A stretch of 64,000 nucleotides of DNA from DATFVA01 sp963743325 (GCA_963743325.1 CAVUOZ010000011.1:124001-188000), one strand, 5' to 3'. Shown: positions 9,392 to 18,661, counted from the first letter of the stretch. Translations and numbers: made by a program. The notes: a model not told the origin generated them from the sequence alone.

Positions 9392-12013
9392 TTAATCAAT
9401 AGAATATTTTTGGATAATGGCTTTATAGCCCGGCAATTTCCTGAGCGGATCATAAAGCGGATCCTTCTTCAAAATTCCTACCGTAAATGTACCGGGAATT
9501 GAAAGAATAAAATCGATTTGTTTTAAGGCATTATTATAATCGCTGATCAATGTATAGATTATCGCAAGATCCCACTGGCGGTAGAATCCCCGGTAAGCTT
9601 CCTTTTCAAGTGGTAAAATTTCAATGCCCTTCTTTCCTTCATAAACTGCTTTATCATTTAAACCTAACCCTGCATATGTTATTCCCAGCGAACTGTGTAA
9701 CCGCTCATCCATCGGTATATCTGTAAGCATTTTTTCAAGTTCTGTTCTTGATGAATCAAAATATGTTTTTGATAATACAGGTTCATTGCTATATTTATAA
9801 ATCAGACCAAGCACCTGGTATCTTGGTGTATATCGGAATTGTCCTGTTTCATAAGGTTTGACCAATGATTTCAATTCTTTAGCGGCGTTATCATATTTTC
9901 TGTCGAGTATATCAATATAGACAGGAAGGTTTATCATAACATCAAGATAATTATCATCGTTACTTTCACTAATAATTCGTCTGGCAGTTTTCGTATCTCC
10001 ATTCCAGAATAAATAATTCTGGGCGAGTTCTGCTTTTGGAAGACTCATATCGGGACTGAGCTCTATTACTTTGTTATAAGTTTTAACTGCATTATTAAAA
10101 TCCTTTACCAAACCATAAGTTTCACCAAGATTACGCGAATATTCAATAGACAGAGGATCGAGAGATACACTTTTTATATTGTTTTGTAAACTAAGATTGA
10201 AGTTACCCATTCTACGGTATACTACTCCCAATCCGAAATAAGCTTCTGCATTATTCGGCTGAATTTTTAATGCCTTGGTAAATTCTTTTATTGCTTCATC
10301 GTACTCCAGTCTGCACCAATAGTTATAGTAACCAAGGGCCAGGTGAGTTTCGGCGAGGTCAGGATTCAGTTCATATGATTTTTGCGCATTATCATAAGCG
10401 GCCTTTACATTCTCTTCTGTTCTGTCAAAATAAAACCAGAACATTGAGGCCTGACTTTTAGAAAGATGAGCATAAGCTAGGGCAAACTTCGGATCTAATT
10501 TTAACGCTTTTTTATAAAGATTAATACTATTGGAAATATCCGACTTCGTGAAGGAACCACGGTTTTCATAAGACAATCCTCTTAAATAAAAATCATATGC
10601 TTCAAGATTTTCCGTAGGTGCATTTTGCTCAATTTGTTTAGCAACCAGCGATCCCCCTAACTGGTCTACGACTTTTTGAGCTATATCATTCTGTACAGAA
10701 AAAATATCATCAAGTATTTTATCATAAGAATCCGACCAGGTAATTGTATTATCTGAAACTCTTGTAAGCTGAGGGGTGATTCGTACGCGGCTTATTTTAT
10801 CGCTTCCTTTGGCCCACCTGATTGTCCCGCTTAGTATATAATCGACGCCTAATTCTTTTCCGATTTCTGCAGTACTTTTGTTTGAGTTTGCCAGTTTCTC
10901 TGCACTGTTGCGTGAGATTACACCTATATTACCAATGGATGCAAGTTTGCTCGTTATTTCCTCGGTAACACCATCAGCGAAATAATTATCATCCTTTGAT
11001 CCTAAGTTTTCAAAAGGGAGAACTACAATCATTTTTCGTGTATTATTCGCTTCTGCTTGTTCGCCGCTATTTTTTGTGAAATAAAACCAGCCGGCAATCA
11101 GTAATACAATTATAAATGCAGCTCCGGGCCAGACCCATCTTTTTATTGAACTTCCCCCTGCCGGTTTAGAAATAATTCGTGACTGCGTTATACGTGAACC
11201 GGAATCACCCTTTAACACCAGAAGGTCGGAGTACATCTCGCTTATCTGCCCGTAACGATCTTCAGGATTTTTAGCTGTTGATTTTTTAATTATCCTGTTA
11301 AGTTCAGGCGGGATTCCTTTTATTTCGGATAATTCATCATTTAATATAGAATAAATGATTGCCTGTTCATATTCCCCCTTAAAAGGAGTGTTTCCGGTGA
11401 TCATCTCATAAATAATAACTCCAAGGGCCCAGATATCCGTACGCTGATCAACCATTTCTCCCCGGGTTTGTTCCGGAGACATATAAGCTGCAGTTCCCAC
11501 TGTTGAACCGAATTTTGTTATCCCGGCTGATGCTTTGGATTTAGCGAGACCGAAATCAACGATCTTTACTTCTCCGAATCTTGTAATCATTATGTTGGCA
11601 GGTTTAATATCCCTGTGAATAATACCGCCTGTGTGTGCCCGTTCAAGACCGGAAGAGATCTGAACCGCAATATTTATAGCCTCATCAACAGGCAGTGCGC
11701 CCCGGCTAATTTTTTTCTTAAGTGTTTCTCCCTCATAAAATGCCATCGCTATGAAAAGCTGGTCATCTTCTGTCTTGCTGATATCATAGATTGTACAGAT
11801 ATTAGGATGATCCAAAGAGGAGGCAGATTTAGCTTCGGTCATAAACCGTTTTTCTGCTTCTTCATCATCAAGAAACTGGGGAGGTAAAAATTTCAGAGCA
11901 ACAATTCTGTCAAGTTTTTCATCTTTAGCTTTATAAACTACACCCATCCCCCCGCCACCTGATTTTTCAAGTATTTTATACTGATTTATTTTTTTGCCGG
12001 TCAGATCAGTCAT
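9392..12013 (-). CDS. membrane Ser/Thr protein kinase with TolB-like and TPR domains
   Basis: An 873-residue kinase, first of three in tandem. Its glycine loop is GGGGMG, followed by VALKFL, HRDIKPAN and DFGLAK, so the catalytic set is complete. A membrane helix sits at about 291-311 (WPGAAFIIVLLIAGWFYF). The TolB-like segment (MIVVLPFENLGSKDDNYFAD, then GVISRNSAEKL and DYILSGTIRW) is of the type also found fused to adenylate cyclases. TPR units fill the C-terminal half (ETHLALGYYNYWCRLEYDEA, AYFGLGVVYRRMGNFNLS). An AGGAAG ribosome site precedes the ATG. It is separated by 26 bases from a small unknown gene upstream and belongs to the same gene string as the SpoIIE phosphatase at 13554-14885. 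Confidence 0.92.
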   Translation of the reverse strand: MTDLTGKKINQYKILEKSGGGGMGVVYKAKDEKLDRIVALKFLPPQFLDDEEAEKRFMTEAKSASSLDHPNICTIYDISKTEDDQLFIAMAFYEGETLKKKISRGALPVDEAINIAVQISSGLERAHTGGIIHRDIKPANIMITRFGEVKIVDFGLAKSKASAGITKFGSTVGTAAYMSPEQTRGEMVDQRTDIWALGVIIYEMITGNTPFKGEYEQAIIYSILNDELSEIKGIPPELNRIIKKSTAKNPEDRYGQISEMYSDLLVLKGDSGSRITQSRIISKPAGGSSIKRWVWPGAAFIIVLLIAGWFYFTKNSGEQAEANNTRKMIVVLPFENLGSKDDNYFADGVTEEITSKLASIGNIGVISRNSAEKLANSNKSTAEIGKELGVDYILSGTIRWAKGSDKISRVRITPQLTRVSDNTITWSDSYDKILDDIFSVQNDIAQKVVDQLGGSLVAKQIEQNAPTENLEAYDFYLRGLSYENRGSFTKSDISNSINLYKKALKLDPKFALAYAHLSKSQASMFWFYFDRTEENVKAAYDNAQKSYELNPDLAETHLALGYYNYWCRLEYDEAIKEFTKALKIQPNNAEAYFGLGVVYRRMGNFNLSLQNNIKSVSLDPLSIEYSRNLGETYGLVKDFNNAVKTYNKVIELSPDMSLPKAELAQNYLFWNGDTKTARRIISESNDDNYLDVMINLPVYIDILDRKYDNAAKELKSLVKPYETGQFRYTPRYQVLGLIYKYSNEPVLSKTYFDSSRTELEKMLTDIPMDERLHSSLGITYAGLGLNDKAVYEGKKGIEILPLEKEAYRGFYRQWDLAIIYTLISDYNNALKQIDFILSIPGTFTVGILKKDPLYDPLRKLPGYKAIIQKYSID

Positions 12014-12039
12014 TTAGTCTGCTTCCTAATAATGCTTTG

Positions 12040-12384
12040 TTAATTAATTGATTTATGAGAAAAGTAAAATACTTTATGAATTCTACTCGTTATCAGGTTA
12101 TTGCTGAATTCAATACAAAGACCGGGAGCGGCAATTATATCCGTTATAATTGCTGTGCCTCCCCATGTACATCCGCGTATATTGATCTTTTGGGGTGAAA
12201 GTTTCTGCCTGTCAAACCATCCGCCTGACACGAGGTATTCACCCTCATTTAAAACTTTAATTATATACACTGAATTCAATGTCTTAAGATAGACCTGATC
12301 TCCGCATTCAAGAGTGTGTTTGTAGATTTTCAACAATTTATCGCTTGTATCCGCTAAATTTTTAAGTTCGAATCCTGTTTGCAT
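12040..12384 (-). CDS. small hypothetical protein inside the kinase gene string
   Basis: A 114-residue protein I do not recognise. It has no signal peptide or membrane helix. The middle (GDQVYLKTLNSVYIIKVLNEGEYLVS...) looks like a small beta-rich, SH3-like fold; the C-terminal end is basic. It lies 17 bases after the ABM-domain gene and 26 bases before the first kinase, all on the minus strand, which is the main support that it is a real gene. The ribosome site is poor, so the start is uncertain. It could be a small regulator or adaptor, but no function can be assigned. Confidence 0.6.
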   Translation of the reverse strand: MQTGFELKNLADTSDKLLKIYKHTLECGDQVYLKTLNSVYIIKVLNEGEYLVSGGWFDRQKLSPQKINIRGCTWGGTAIITDIIAAPGLCIEFSNNLITSRIHKVFYFSHKSIN

Positions 12385-12401
12385 GAGAGTTCTGATAATT
12401 A

Positions 12402-13157
12402 TTAATAAAAGTTTTTTCCTGTGACTAAATTGTAGCTTTCTACTTTCATATCCTCCGAAGTCTTAATATTTGCATCGTAGTCTCTTTCAAGAGCCATTTT
12501 CCATCTGTAAAACTGGGAAAACGTATAAGAAGCTTTGTCTACAAGTTCTTTGAATTTGCCCGAGCTTTCATAATTTTCAGCATCCTCTTTGCTATCCCAG
12601 ATTGTCACCGAAATGAACCCGCTGAGGTCCTGAATACTCTGCGTTAAATATGCATATTTACATCCCTGTGTCGATAACAATGCAGGAATAATTTCAGCCG
12701 TATAGATTTTTTTAAACTCATCTTCTTTCCCGTCCTGAATAGATAGAGATACGATTCTTACATACAGACGTGAATCAATGTTATTTCCAGCTATTTTGTC
12801 TGCCTGTGCCTGTACTGAATATTTTTTAATGACTGGTTCTTCGGCTACGGGTTTATATTCCAGCTCAAGATTTTCCGAAAGTTGTATTTTCCATTCTGAT
12901 GAACCTTGAAGATACGGTTTTACCTTTCCAAGTAATTCTGAGTATACTCCGCTATTTTCATAGTCTTCAGCCTGTTCCTGAGTGTCCCATAGAGTTAGAG
13001 AAATAAATTCACTTTCTTCAGTTCCGCTTTCAATTAATCCCACAAATCTGCATCCGGATGTTTTGTGCAGCCTGTCAATTACTTCTTTTTGATAGACAGA
13101 GTTGAATTCAGATTTATGCTGTGCCTCCACATTTAATTGAACTAATCTCATGAACAT
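12402..13157 (-). CDS. tandem ABM (dimeric alpha/beta-barrel) domain protein
   Basis: A 251-residue protein made of two copies of a ferredoxin-like ABM domain, about residues 1-95 and 128-228. Both copies share the pattern 'L...EF..(V/I)Y..E(V/I)I..L....GC.(F/Y)..L' followed by 'FIS(L/V)T(L/I)WD..E.AE.YE.SG' (visible as ISLTLWDTQEQAEDYENSG and ISVTIWDSKEDAENYESSG). Single ABM domains normally dimerise; here one chain can make the pseudo-dimer. Family members act as monooxygenases, haem-degrading enzymes or ligand binders. No catalytic residues specific to one activity stand out. Position between a STAS gene and three kinase genes suggests a sensory or accessory role, which is inference. Confidence 0.82.
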   Translation of the reverse strand: MFMRLVQLNVEAQHKSEFNSVYQKEVIDRLHKTSGCRFVGLIESGTEESEFISLTLWDTQEQAEDYENSGVYSELLGKVKPYLQGSSEWKIQLSENLELEYKPVAEEPVIKKYSVQAQADKIAGNNIDSRLYVRIVSLSIQDGKEDEFKKIYTAEIIPALLSTQGCKYAYLTQSIQDLSGFISVTIWDSKEDAENYESSGKFKELVDKASYTFSQFYRWKMALERDYDANIKTSEDMKVESYNLVTGKNFY

Positions 13158-13193
13158 ACTTCATATTCTCCTTCCAGTACTAAAATATCCTGC

Positions 13194-13526
13194 TTATATA
13201 AAACTTTGTACTGCCTCGTCAACGGAATTATAAGTTTCAAATATCCGGTTCAGCTTGGTGATAGATAACAGACCTTTCATCTTGCTTGTTAAATTTGCAA
13301 GTTTGAGTGTGCCTCCTTTATCTTTAACTTTTGAGTATCCGCTTATCAGTATTCCCATACCGGAACTGTTTATGTGTGTAACACTGCTCAGATCAACCAC
13401 AATATTCTTTTTTCCCTGATCCAGAAGATTATTAAGCGTCTGGTTCATCCGTCCATTTAAAGAACCTCCAACCAGTTTTCCTTTTAATTCCAGGATTACC
13501 GTTCCGTGCTGCTCTCTGATATTCAT
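13194..13526 (-). CDS. STAS-domain anti-anti-sigma factor
   Basis: A 110-residue SpoIIAA/RsbV-like STAS protein. The core NIVVDLSSVTHINSSGMGIL contains the serine (INSSG) that is phosphorylated by HATPase anti-sigma kinases and dephosphorylated by SpoIIE/RsbU phosphatases in this family. It lies 27 bases after a GAF-SpoIIE phosphatase gene on the same strand, the natural partner for dephosphorylation. No HATPase kinase gene is in this string; the nearest one is at 52864-53280. The Ser/Thr kinases downstream are another possible source of phosphorylation. Confidence 0.92.
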   Translation of the reverse strand: MNIREQHGTVILELKGKLVGGSLNGRMNQTLNNLLDQGKKNIVVDLSSVTHINSSGMGILISGYSKVKDKGGTLKLANLTSKMKGLLSITKLNRIFETYNSVDEAVQSFI

Positions 13527-13553
13527 TTAACCCTCGCTGTAACAGGTTAAAAA

Positions 13554-14885
13554 CTATTTTATACGCTTAACAATAACCATGGTTATATCATCTGACTGAG
13601 GAGCACCACTGGTAAAGGTTTCAACATCTTTAAAAATTTCCTTAATCATTTCTTCAGCGGTGAGATGCGTATTTTCTCTTATTGATCTTTCAAGTCTTTC
13701 TTCACCAAATTCTTCTTCTGCAAAGTTCATCGCTTCAGTTACGCCGTCAGAGTAAAGGACAAACACATTTTCTCTTTTGAATTCGACTGAATCTTCCTCA
13801 TAACTGTAATCAGGAACCATCCCTATAATTATTCCGCCTTTGCTTAATCTGATAGGTTCTTTATCCGGGGAAAAAAGATACGGACTATTATGGCCGGCAT
13901 TACAAAAGACAAGTTTATGCTCATCTTTATTCAGAATGGAATAAAACAAAGTAGCATACCTGGTGGAATCTGTATTGTGGTACAGAATGTTATTCGCAAA
14001 CGATACAGAGTTTTTGCATTCACTGCCCATAAATGCCTGTCCTCTTAAAGAAGCCTGGAGATTTGCCATAAGCAGTGAAGCGGGGATTCCTTTACCCGAA
14101 ATATCACCCAGACAGAACGCAATTCTTCCGTCCTTCATCGAAATAAAATCATAGTAATCGCCGCCAACTTCTTTTGCAGGTATGCTTTTTCCTGCAAACT
14201 GATATGCCTCACATACAGGTACCTCCATTGGAAGGAGATTTTCCTGGATGTTTCTGGCGACCCTCATTTCTTCCTGCATGTGCTGGAAAGCCTGCTCCTC
14301 AAGGTACAGTCTTGCATTTTCAATTATCTGGGCCGACTGAGCGGCAATTATGGAGAGCAGTCTCTGATCATTCTGCGTAAACCCGGAATTATCGTGCTTG
14401 TTAAATACATTAATTATTCCTGTCATTCTTCCTTTAAGCATTAAAGGAACACCCAGCAAAGATCTGATGGAAATCTTTTCATCCGGTGACAATTTAAATC
14501 TGTTATCAGTCTTCAAATCATTCACCAGCAAGGGTGATTTATTTTTGAGCATCCAGCCGGTAAGTTGTGTATCAAGCCGGTACGGTATTGAGCTTATTAT
14601 TGAGTCCTGCTTACGGATCATAGTATGAAAAGGTTTATTCATATCCTTTTCATTAAGAAGCATTACCGCTCCCTGCTCTACTCTCAGGTGTTTTACGCAT
14701 TTGTGAACTATCAGGTCCACAATCTTTTCAAGCGATTGCGTTGAACTGATAGCGGTGGCTATATCATTCAGGATTGATAGTTCTTCCACTGCGGCACGAA
14801 GACGGATGTTTTCTTCTATCAGCTGATCAACATTTTTTACCTGCTCCAACACTATTTCCTTTATATTTCTAACATTTAAGGACAA
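13554..14885 (-). CDS. GAF-domain SpoIIE/RsbU-type protein phosphatase
   Basis: A 443-residue cytoplasmic phosphatase. A short N-terminal coiled coil is followed by a GAF sensor (about 30-195; 'SLLGVPLMLKGRMTGIINVF' is the typical core), a linker helix and a PP2C/SpoIIE catalytic domain (about 210-443). Metal-binding motifs are intact: GGDYYD, GDISGKG, AGHN, SDGVTEA and DDITMV. It should dephosphorylate a STAS protein, most simply the one encoded next. The start is TTG at 14885 without a strong ribosome site, so the N-terminus may be misplaced by a few residues. It heads a minus-strand string running to the kinase at 3702. Confidence 0.93.
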   Translation of the reverse strand: MSLNVRNIKEIVLEQVKNVDQLIEENIRLRAAVEELSILNDIATAISSTQSLEKIVDLIVHKCVKHLRVEQGAVMLLNEKDMNKPFHTMIRKQDSIISSIPYRLDTQLTGWMLKNKSPLLVNDLKTDNRFKLSPDEKISIRSLLGVPLMLKGRMTGIINVFNKHDNSGFTQNDQRLLSIIAAQSAQIIENARLYLEEQAFQHMQEEMRVARNIQENLLPMEVPVCEAYQFAGKSIPAKEVGGDYYDFISMKDGRIAFCLGDISGKGIPASLLMANLQASLRGQAFMGSECKNSVSFANNILYHNTDSTRYATLFYSILNKDEHKLVFCNAGHNSPYLFSPDKEPIRLSKGGIIIGMVPDYSYEEDSVEFKRENVFVLYSDGVTEAMNFAEEEFGEERLERSIRENTHLTAEEMIKEIFKDVETFTSGAPQSDDITMVIVKRIK

Positions 14886-14991
14886 TGTACTGTCACAGAA
14901 AATATCGGTAGAAACAAGGCGGATTATTTTCTAAAGAGTAATTATTTATGGGTATGAATGAAGATAAGCAGAATTTTGTTTCATATCAAAA

Positions 14992-15549
14992 TTAATATTT
15001 CCAGCAGTCTATTATGTGATCATTCACCATTCCGGCCGCCTGCATAAAGGCATAACAGATGGTGGAACCGGTGAATTTAAAGCCTCTTTTTTTCAATTCT
15101 TTGCTCATTGCATCTGAAATTGGTATTCTGGCCGGGATTTCCCCCATGGTTTTAAAATGATTCTTAACAGGTTTATAGTTTACAAACTGCCAGATGTATT
15201 TGTCAAAACTTCCGGATTCTTTCTGCACATCAAGAAAAACCTTTGCATTTATAATGGCAGCTTCTATTTTAAGCTTATTCCTGATAATTCCACTATCCTT
15301 TAATAAAGAATTAACTTTCCGTTTGTTATAAGCTGCAATCTTAGCAGCTTCAAAATTATCAAATGCTTTCCGGAAGTTTTCCCTCTTCTTGAGGATGGTT
15401 ATCCAGCTCAGACCTGCCTGGAATCCTTCCAGAATCAGCAGCTCAAATAATTTTCTGTCATCATGTAAAGGGGTACCCCATTCTTTATCGTGATATTCTA
15501 GATACAGCGGATCACCTAAGCTCCATTTACATCTTTTTTTTTCTCTCAA
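14992..15549 (-). CDS. tag: DNA-3-methyladenine glycosylase I
   Basis: A 185-residue base-excision repair enzyme that removes 3-methyladenine from alkylated DNA. The N-terminus (RCKWSLGDPLYLEYHDKEWG) and C-terminus (NDHIIDCW) supply the zinc ligands Cys, His, His and Cys of the Tag family. LILEGFQAGLSWITILKKR is the conserved substrate-pocket helix with the Glu and Trp. Length equals typical Tag (about 187). The start is TTG at 15549, supported by AGGAAA just upstream; no in-frame ATG is nearby. It is monocistronic and divergent from the GH47 gene. Confidence 0.96.
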   Translation of the reverse strand: MREKKRCKWSLGDPLYLEYHDKEWGTPLHDDRKLFELLILEGFQAGLSWITILKKRENFRKAFDNFEAAKIAAYNKRKVNSLLKDSGIIRNKLKIEAAIINAKVFLDVQKESGSFDKYIWQFVNYKPVKNHFKTMGEIPARIPISDAMSKELKKRGFKFTGSTICYAFMQAAGMVNDHIIDCWKY

Positions 15550-15672
15550 TGAATTTCCTTTCTTATATCAGGATAAGAAATTAAATACTTCTAATATTTG
15601 TTTCAAATTTATTTTTATTTATTTCCCGTTCGGTGATAAAATCTTATTTTTATAAAATAAACGCGGTTAATT

Positions 15673-17040
15673 ATGCAAAAATTATCTTTTCTAATCCCGA
15701 TCCTGATTGGTTGCTTTTTCATTGTCCCCGGGCTTCTACCACAGGATAAAGAGCAAAATATTGAAAAAGGAAGATCTGCTGAAATCGTCAAAGAGGAGTT
15801 CCTTCATGCCTGGAAGGCATATAAAAAATATGCATGGGGACACGATGAGTTAAAACCGCTTAGTAAAACCGGATTCGATTGGTATGGGATTTCATTTTGC
15901 ATGACTCCTGTCGATGCGTTCGATACGATGCTCCTTATGGGATTGAAGGACGAAGCCAAAGAGACAAAAGATCTCATACTTAATAACCTCGACTTTGAAA
16001 AGGATGTTTTCGTTCAGAATTTTGAAATCACAATCAGACTGCTTGGGGGATTGCTTTCTGCCTATGAATTTGATGGAGATATGCGATTTTTAGCGCTGGC
16101 TGAAGACCTGGGTAAACGATTACTTCCGGTGTTTAATTCAAAAACCGGCATGCCTTTTGTTTATGTTAATCTTAAAACAGGTGAGACTAAAAATGAAATA
16201 AATAATCCTGCGGAAATCGGAACTCTGATGCTGGAATTCGGAACACTAAGCAGGCTGACCGGGAATGATGTATATTACAATAAAGCAAAGAATGCCATAG
16301 TTCAGGTTTATAACCGAAGATCAGAAATAGGACTGGTTGGAACTACCATTAATGTAAACACGGGCAAATGGGAGAATACTGAAAGTCATATTGGCGGAAT
16401 GATTGATTCGTATTATGAATACCTACTGAAGAGCTGGCTGCTTTTTAAGGATAAAGACTTTAAGGTCATGTATGATTCATGCTTAACCGCGGTGAACATC
16501 TTTTTACCGGATACTGTCGACTCAAGATTATGGTACGGCAAAGTTGATATGAATACAGGTCAAAGAAAAGAAACAACTTTTGGTGCCCTTGATGCATTCC
16601 TGCCTGCACTTCTCTCACTCGAAGGTAATTTGAAACAAGCTGAATATTTGCAGGAATCGTGTTTTTATATGTGGAAGTATTATGACATCGAGCCTGAAGA
16701 ATTTAATTATAAAACTATGGAAATAACTTATCCTGATTATGTTTTAAGACCCGAGAGTATAGAATCTGCTTATTACCTATACCGATTTTCCGGGGATTAT
16801 AAATATCTGGAAATGGGCGAAGTTTATCTGAAGAGCATTATTGATTATTGCAGACTGGATGAAGGCTATGCTTCACTACAAAGCGTGGTGACAAAGCAGA
16901 AATCTGACAAGATGCCGAGTTTCTTCCTTGCAGAAACCCTAAAATATTTATACCTGCTTTTCTCGGATGAAAGCATAACGGATTTCGATAAAATAATCTT
17001 TAGTACCGAAGCTCACCCGTTAAAAAAAGCATTTAATTGA
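15673..17040 (+). CDS. exported glycoside hydrolase family 47 (alpha-mannosidase)
   Basis: A 455-residue protein with an N-terminal signal peptide (LSFLIPILIGCFFIVPGLLP). The rest is a full GH47 (alpha/alpha)7 barrel: HAWKAYKKYAWGHDELKP, the segment FEITIRLLGGLLSAYEFDGD with the catalytic Glu/Asp region, IDSYYEYLLKSWLL with a catalytic Asp, LRPESIESAYYLYR with the catalytic base Glu (RPE motif), and FSTEAHPLKK near the end carrying the calcium-ligand Thr of (N/S)TEAHP. GH47 enzymes trim alpha-1,2-mannose from N-glycans in eukaryotes; bacterial members are few and probably degrade foreign mannans or glycoproteins. Isolated between tag and a small membrane ORF. Activity is inferred from motifs. 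Confidence 0.93.
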   Translation: MQKLSFLIPILIGCFFIVPGLLPQDKEQNIEKGRSAEIVKEEFLHAWKAYKKYAWGHDELKPLSKTGFDWYGISFCMTPVDAFDTMLLMGLKDEAKETKDLILNNLDFEKDVFVQNFEITIRLLGGLLSAYEFDGDMRFLALAEDLGKRLLPVFNSKTGMPFVYVNLKTGETKNEINNPAEIGTLMLEFGTLSRLTGNDVYYNKAKNAIVQVYNRRSEIGLVGTTINVNTGKWENTESHIGGMIDSYYEYLLKSWLLFKDKDFKVMYDSCLTAVNIFLPDTVDSRLWYGKVDMNTGQRKETTFGALDAFLPALLSLEGNLKQAEYLQESCFYMWKYYDIEPEEFNYKTMEITYPDYVLRPESIESAYYLYRFSGDYKYLEMGEVYLKSIIDYCRLDEGYASLQSVVTKQKSDKMPSFFLAETLKYLYLLFSDESITDFDKIIFSTEAHPLKKAFN

Positions 17041-17049
17041 ACTGAATTA

Positions 17050-17226
17050 TTATATAGCCTGATGAAGCTGATAAAAGTAATGACCGATGTAGTAAGGCCA
17101 TAAAATTATCCCGATAACCGCATTCCAGAATGACAGGTCAAGGAATCCTATTGAAAACAGCCAGCCTATCAGCCAGATGATGCCGCACGTTTCTGAATGT
17201 ACTTTTACTTTTTTATCATTACTCAT
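17050..17226 (-). CDS. small two-helix membrane protein
   Basis: A 58-codon ORF in an otherwise empty gap. It starts with ATG preceded by GGGGAAG four bases upstream and ends at TAA. Its N-terminus is hydrophilic (MSNDKKVKVHSETC), followed by two hydrophobic stretches (IIWLIGWLFSIGFLDL and NAVIGIILWPYYIGHYF). Such small inner-membrane proteins are common, and the pattern resembles short proteins annotated as membrane or YqaE-like, but I do not recognise a family. It lies convergent to the GH47 gene, ending 9 bases after it. Good ribosome site and clean hydrophobic pattern support it; short length limits certainty. Confidence 0.55.
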   Translation of the reverse strand: MSNDKKVKVHSETCGIIWLIGWLFSIGFLDLSFWNAVIGIILWPYYIGHYFYQLHQAI

Positions 17227-17410
17227 TTTACTTCCCCAAAAGCTGTTTATTAATCATAGCAAAAACTTAGTCAATACTTCAGGCATAGGCAAGAAAAAAG
17301 TGCGAAAAATACTACTATCTGAATTTTTCCATGGCAACTGACCTTTGATTATGATAAAAATTCAATTTAATTTTTACAAACATTTATTATTCAATATTCG
17401 GGGAATTAAA

Positions 17411-18661
17411 ATGAAAAATCTAATCCTGGTTCTTACTCTTCTTTTTCTGTCAACAGAGGTCTTTCCGCAATTCGACATCCTGAAAAAAGTTAAAGATAAA
17501 ACCGAAGAAAAAACCGAAAAGAAGGTTGATGAAGCCATCGATAAAACCTTAGATAATACGGCTGATCAGGAAGAATAAAGATGCCGCTGCCACAGACTCA
17601 GCAAAAATCCAAAACGAAGAAGCGAACACAACTTCAACGGCCGAAGTAAATGAACTTAAATCATTCTCAAAATTTGATTTTGTTCCGGGTGAACAGGTGC
17701 TTTTCTTTGATGACTTCTCCCAGGACAACATTGGCGATTTCCCTGCCGTGTGGAATACAAATGGCTCGGTGAAGTGGTTAATACCAATCTATTCCCGGGA
17801 AACTGGCTGCAGTTTTCAACTAGGGATGCAATCTGGACAGATAACCTTTTAGATCTGCCTGAAAATTATACAATCGAATTTGATGTTGTCCCGATTAAAG
17901 GCGAAGAGGGCGGTATGGCAGGCTATAGTTTCAGACTAATGCAGAGCATAAACGCTAAGTCTTTTGATTATGGTTCCGTTCCCGGAAAAGCCGCAATATC
18001 ATTTTTTGTTGAGTATTTTGGAAGACCGGGTTATAGGTCTTACATAAATGGCAGCGAAGGTGAGGGATTAGGGTTAAATGGTATTAAAGAAAATAAAGCA
18101 TTATATCAAAAAGAGAATCAAAAATATCAGATTTCAGTATGGGTACAGAAATCCAGAGTACGTATTTACCAGAACGAGACCAAAATGTTCGACTTACCAA
18201 AAGCCTTTCCTGTACAAAGTGTAAAAATGGACCGCATAAGATTTGAAGATGGAGCTGCATTAGTTTCAAATATCAGGATCGCTGTAGGTGCACCGGATAT
18301 GAGAAGTAAACTCATAACAGAAGGTAAATTGGTTACTAGAGGAATCCTCTTTGATGTCAATTCAGATAAAATTAAACCTGAATCATACGGGACACTAAAA
18401 GAGATCGCAAACGTTCTTTCAGAAAATGCAGATGTGAAAGTCAGGATAATCGGACACACCGACAGCGACGGATCAGATGAATCCAACCTGGACCTTTCCA
18501 AAAGAAGGGCTGCTTCAGTAAAAAATTCGTTGTCATCAGAATTCGGCATTGATGCTGCAAGAATGGAAACAGACGGAAAGGGCGAATCAGAACCCTCAGC
18601 GGATAACAACACTCCTGAAGGAAAAGCGAATAACCGCAGGGTTGAGTTTATTAAGTTATAA
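17411..18661 (+). pseudogene. OmpA-family protein interrupted by two compensating frameshifts
   Basis: The reading begins at ATG 17411 (GGGGA upstream) with a signal peptide (MKNLILVLTLLFLSTEVFPQ) and a charged helical stretch. It runs into a TAA at 17576. The next 190 bases are coding in the next frame (KNKDAAATDSAKIQNEE..., then FVPGEQVLFFDDFSQDNIGD). The frame returns at 17767-17770, where one G seems missing (GGCTCGGTGAAG), and continues to the C-terminal OmpA domain (GILFDVNSDKIKPESYGTL, IIGHTDSDGS, NNRRVEF), which binds peptidoglycan. All three pieces fit one family of Bacteroidota OmpA-like proteins. Two opposite one-base shifts in an otherwise intact gene suggest sequencing or assembly error, or recent inactivation. 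If intact, it would be an envelope protein. Confidence 0.8.

Noticed and set aside
12340..12385. T-loop-like GTTCGAATCC resembling a tRNA end
   Set aside because: No matching acceptor, D or anticodon stems upstream; the bases encode the N-terminus of a minus-strand protein.
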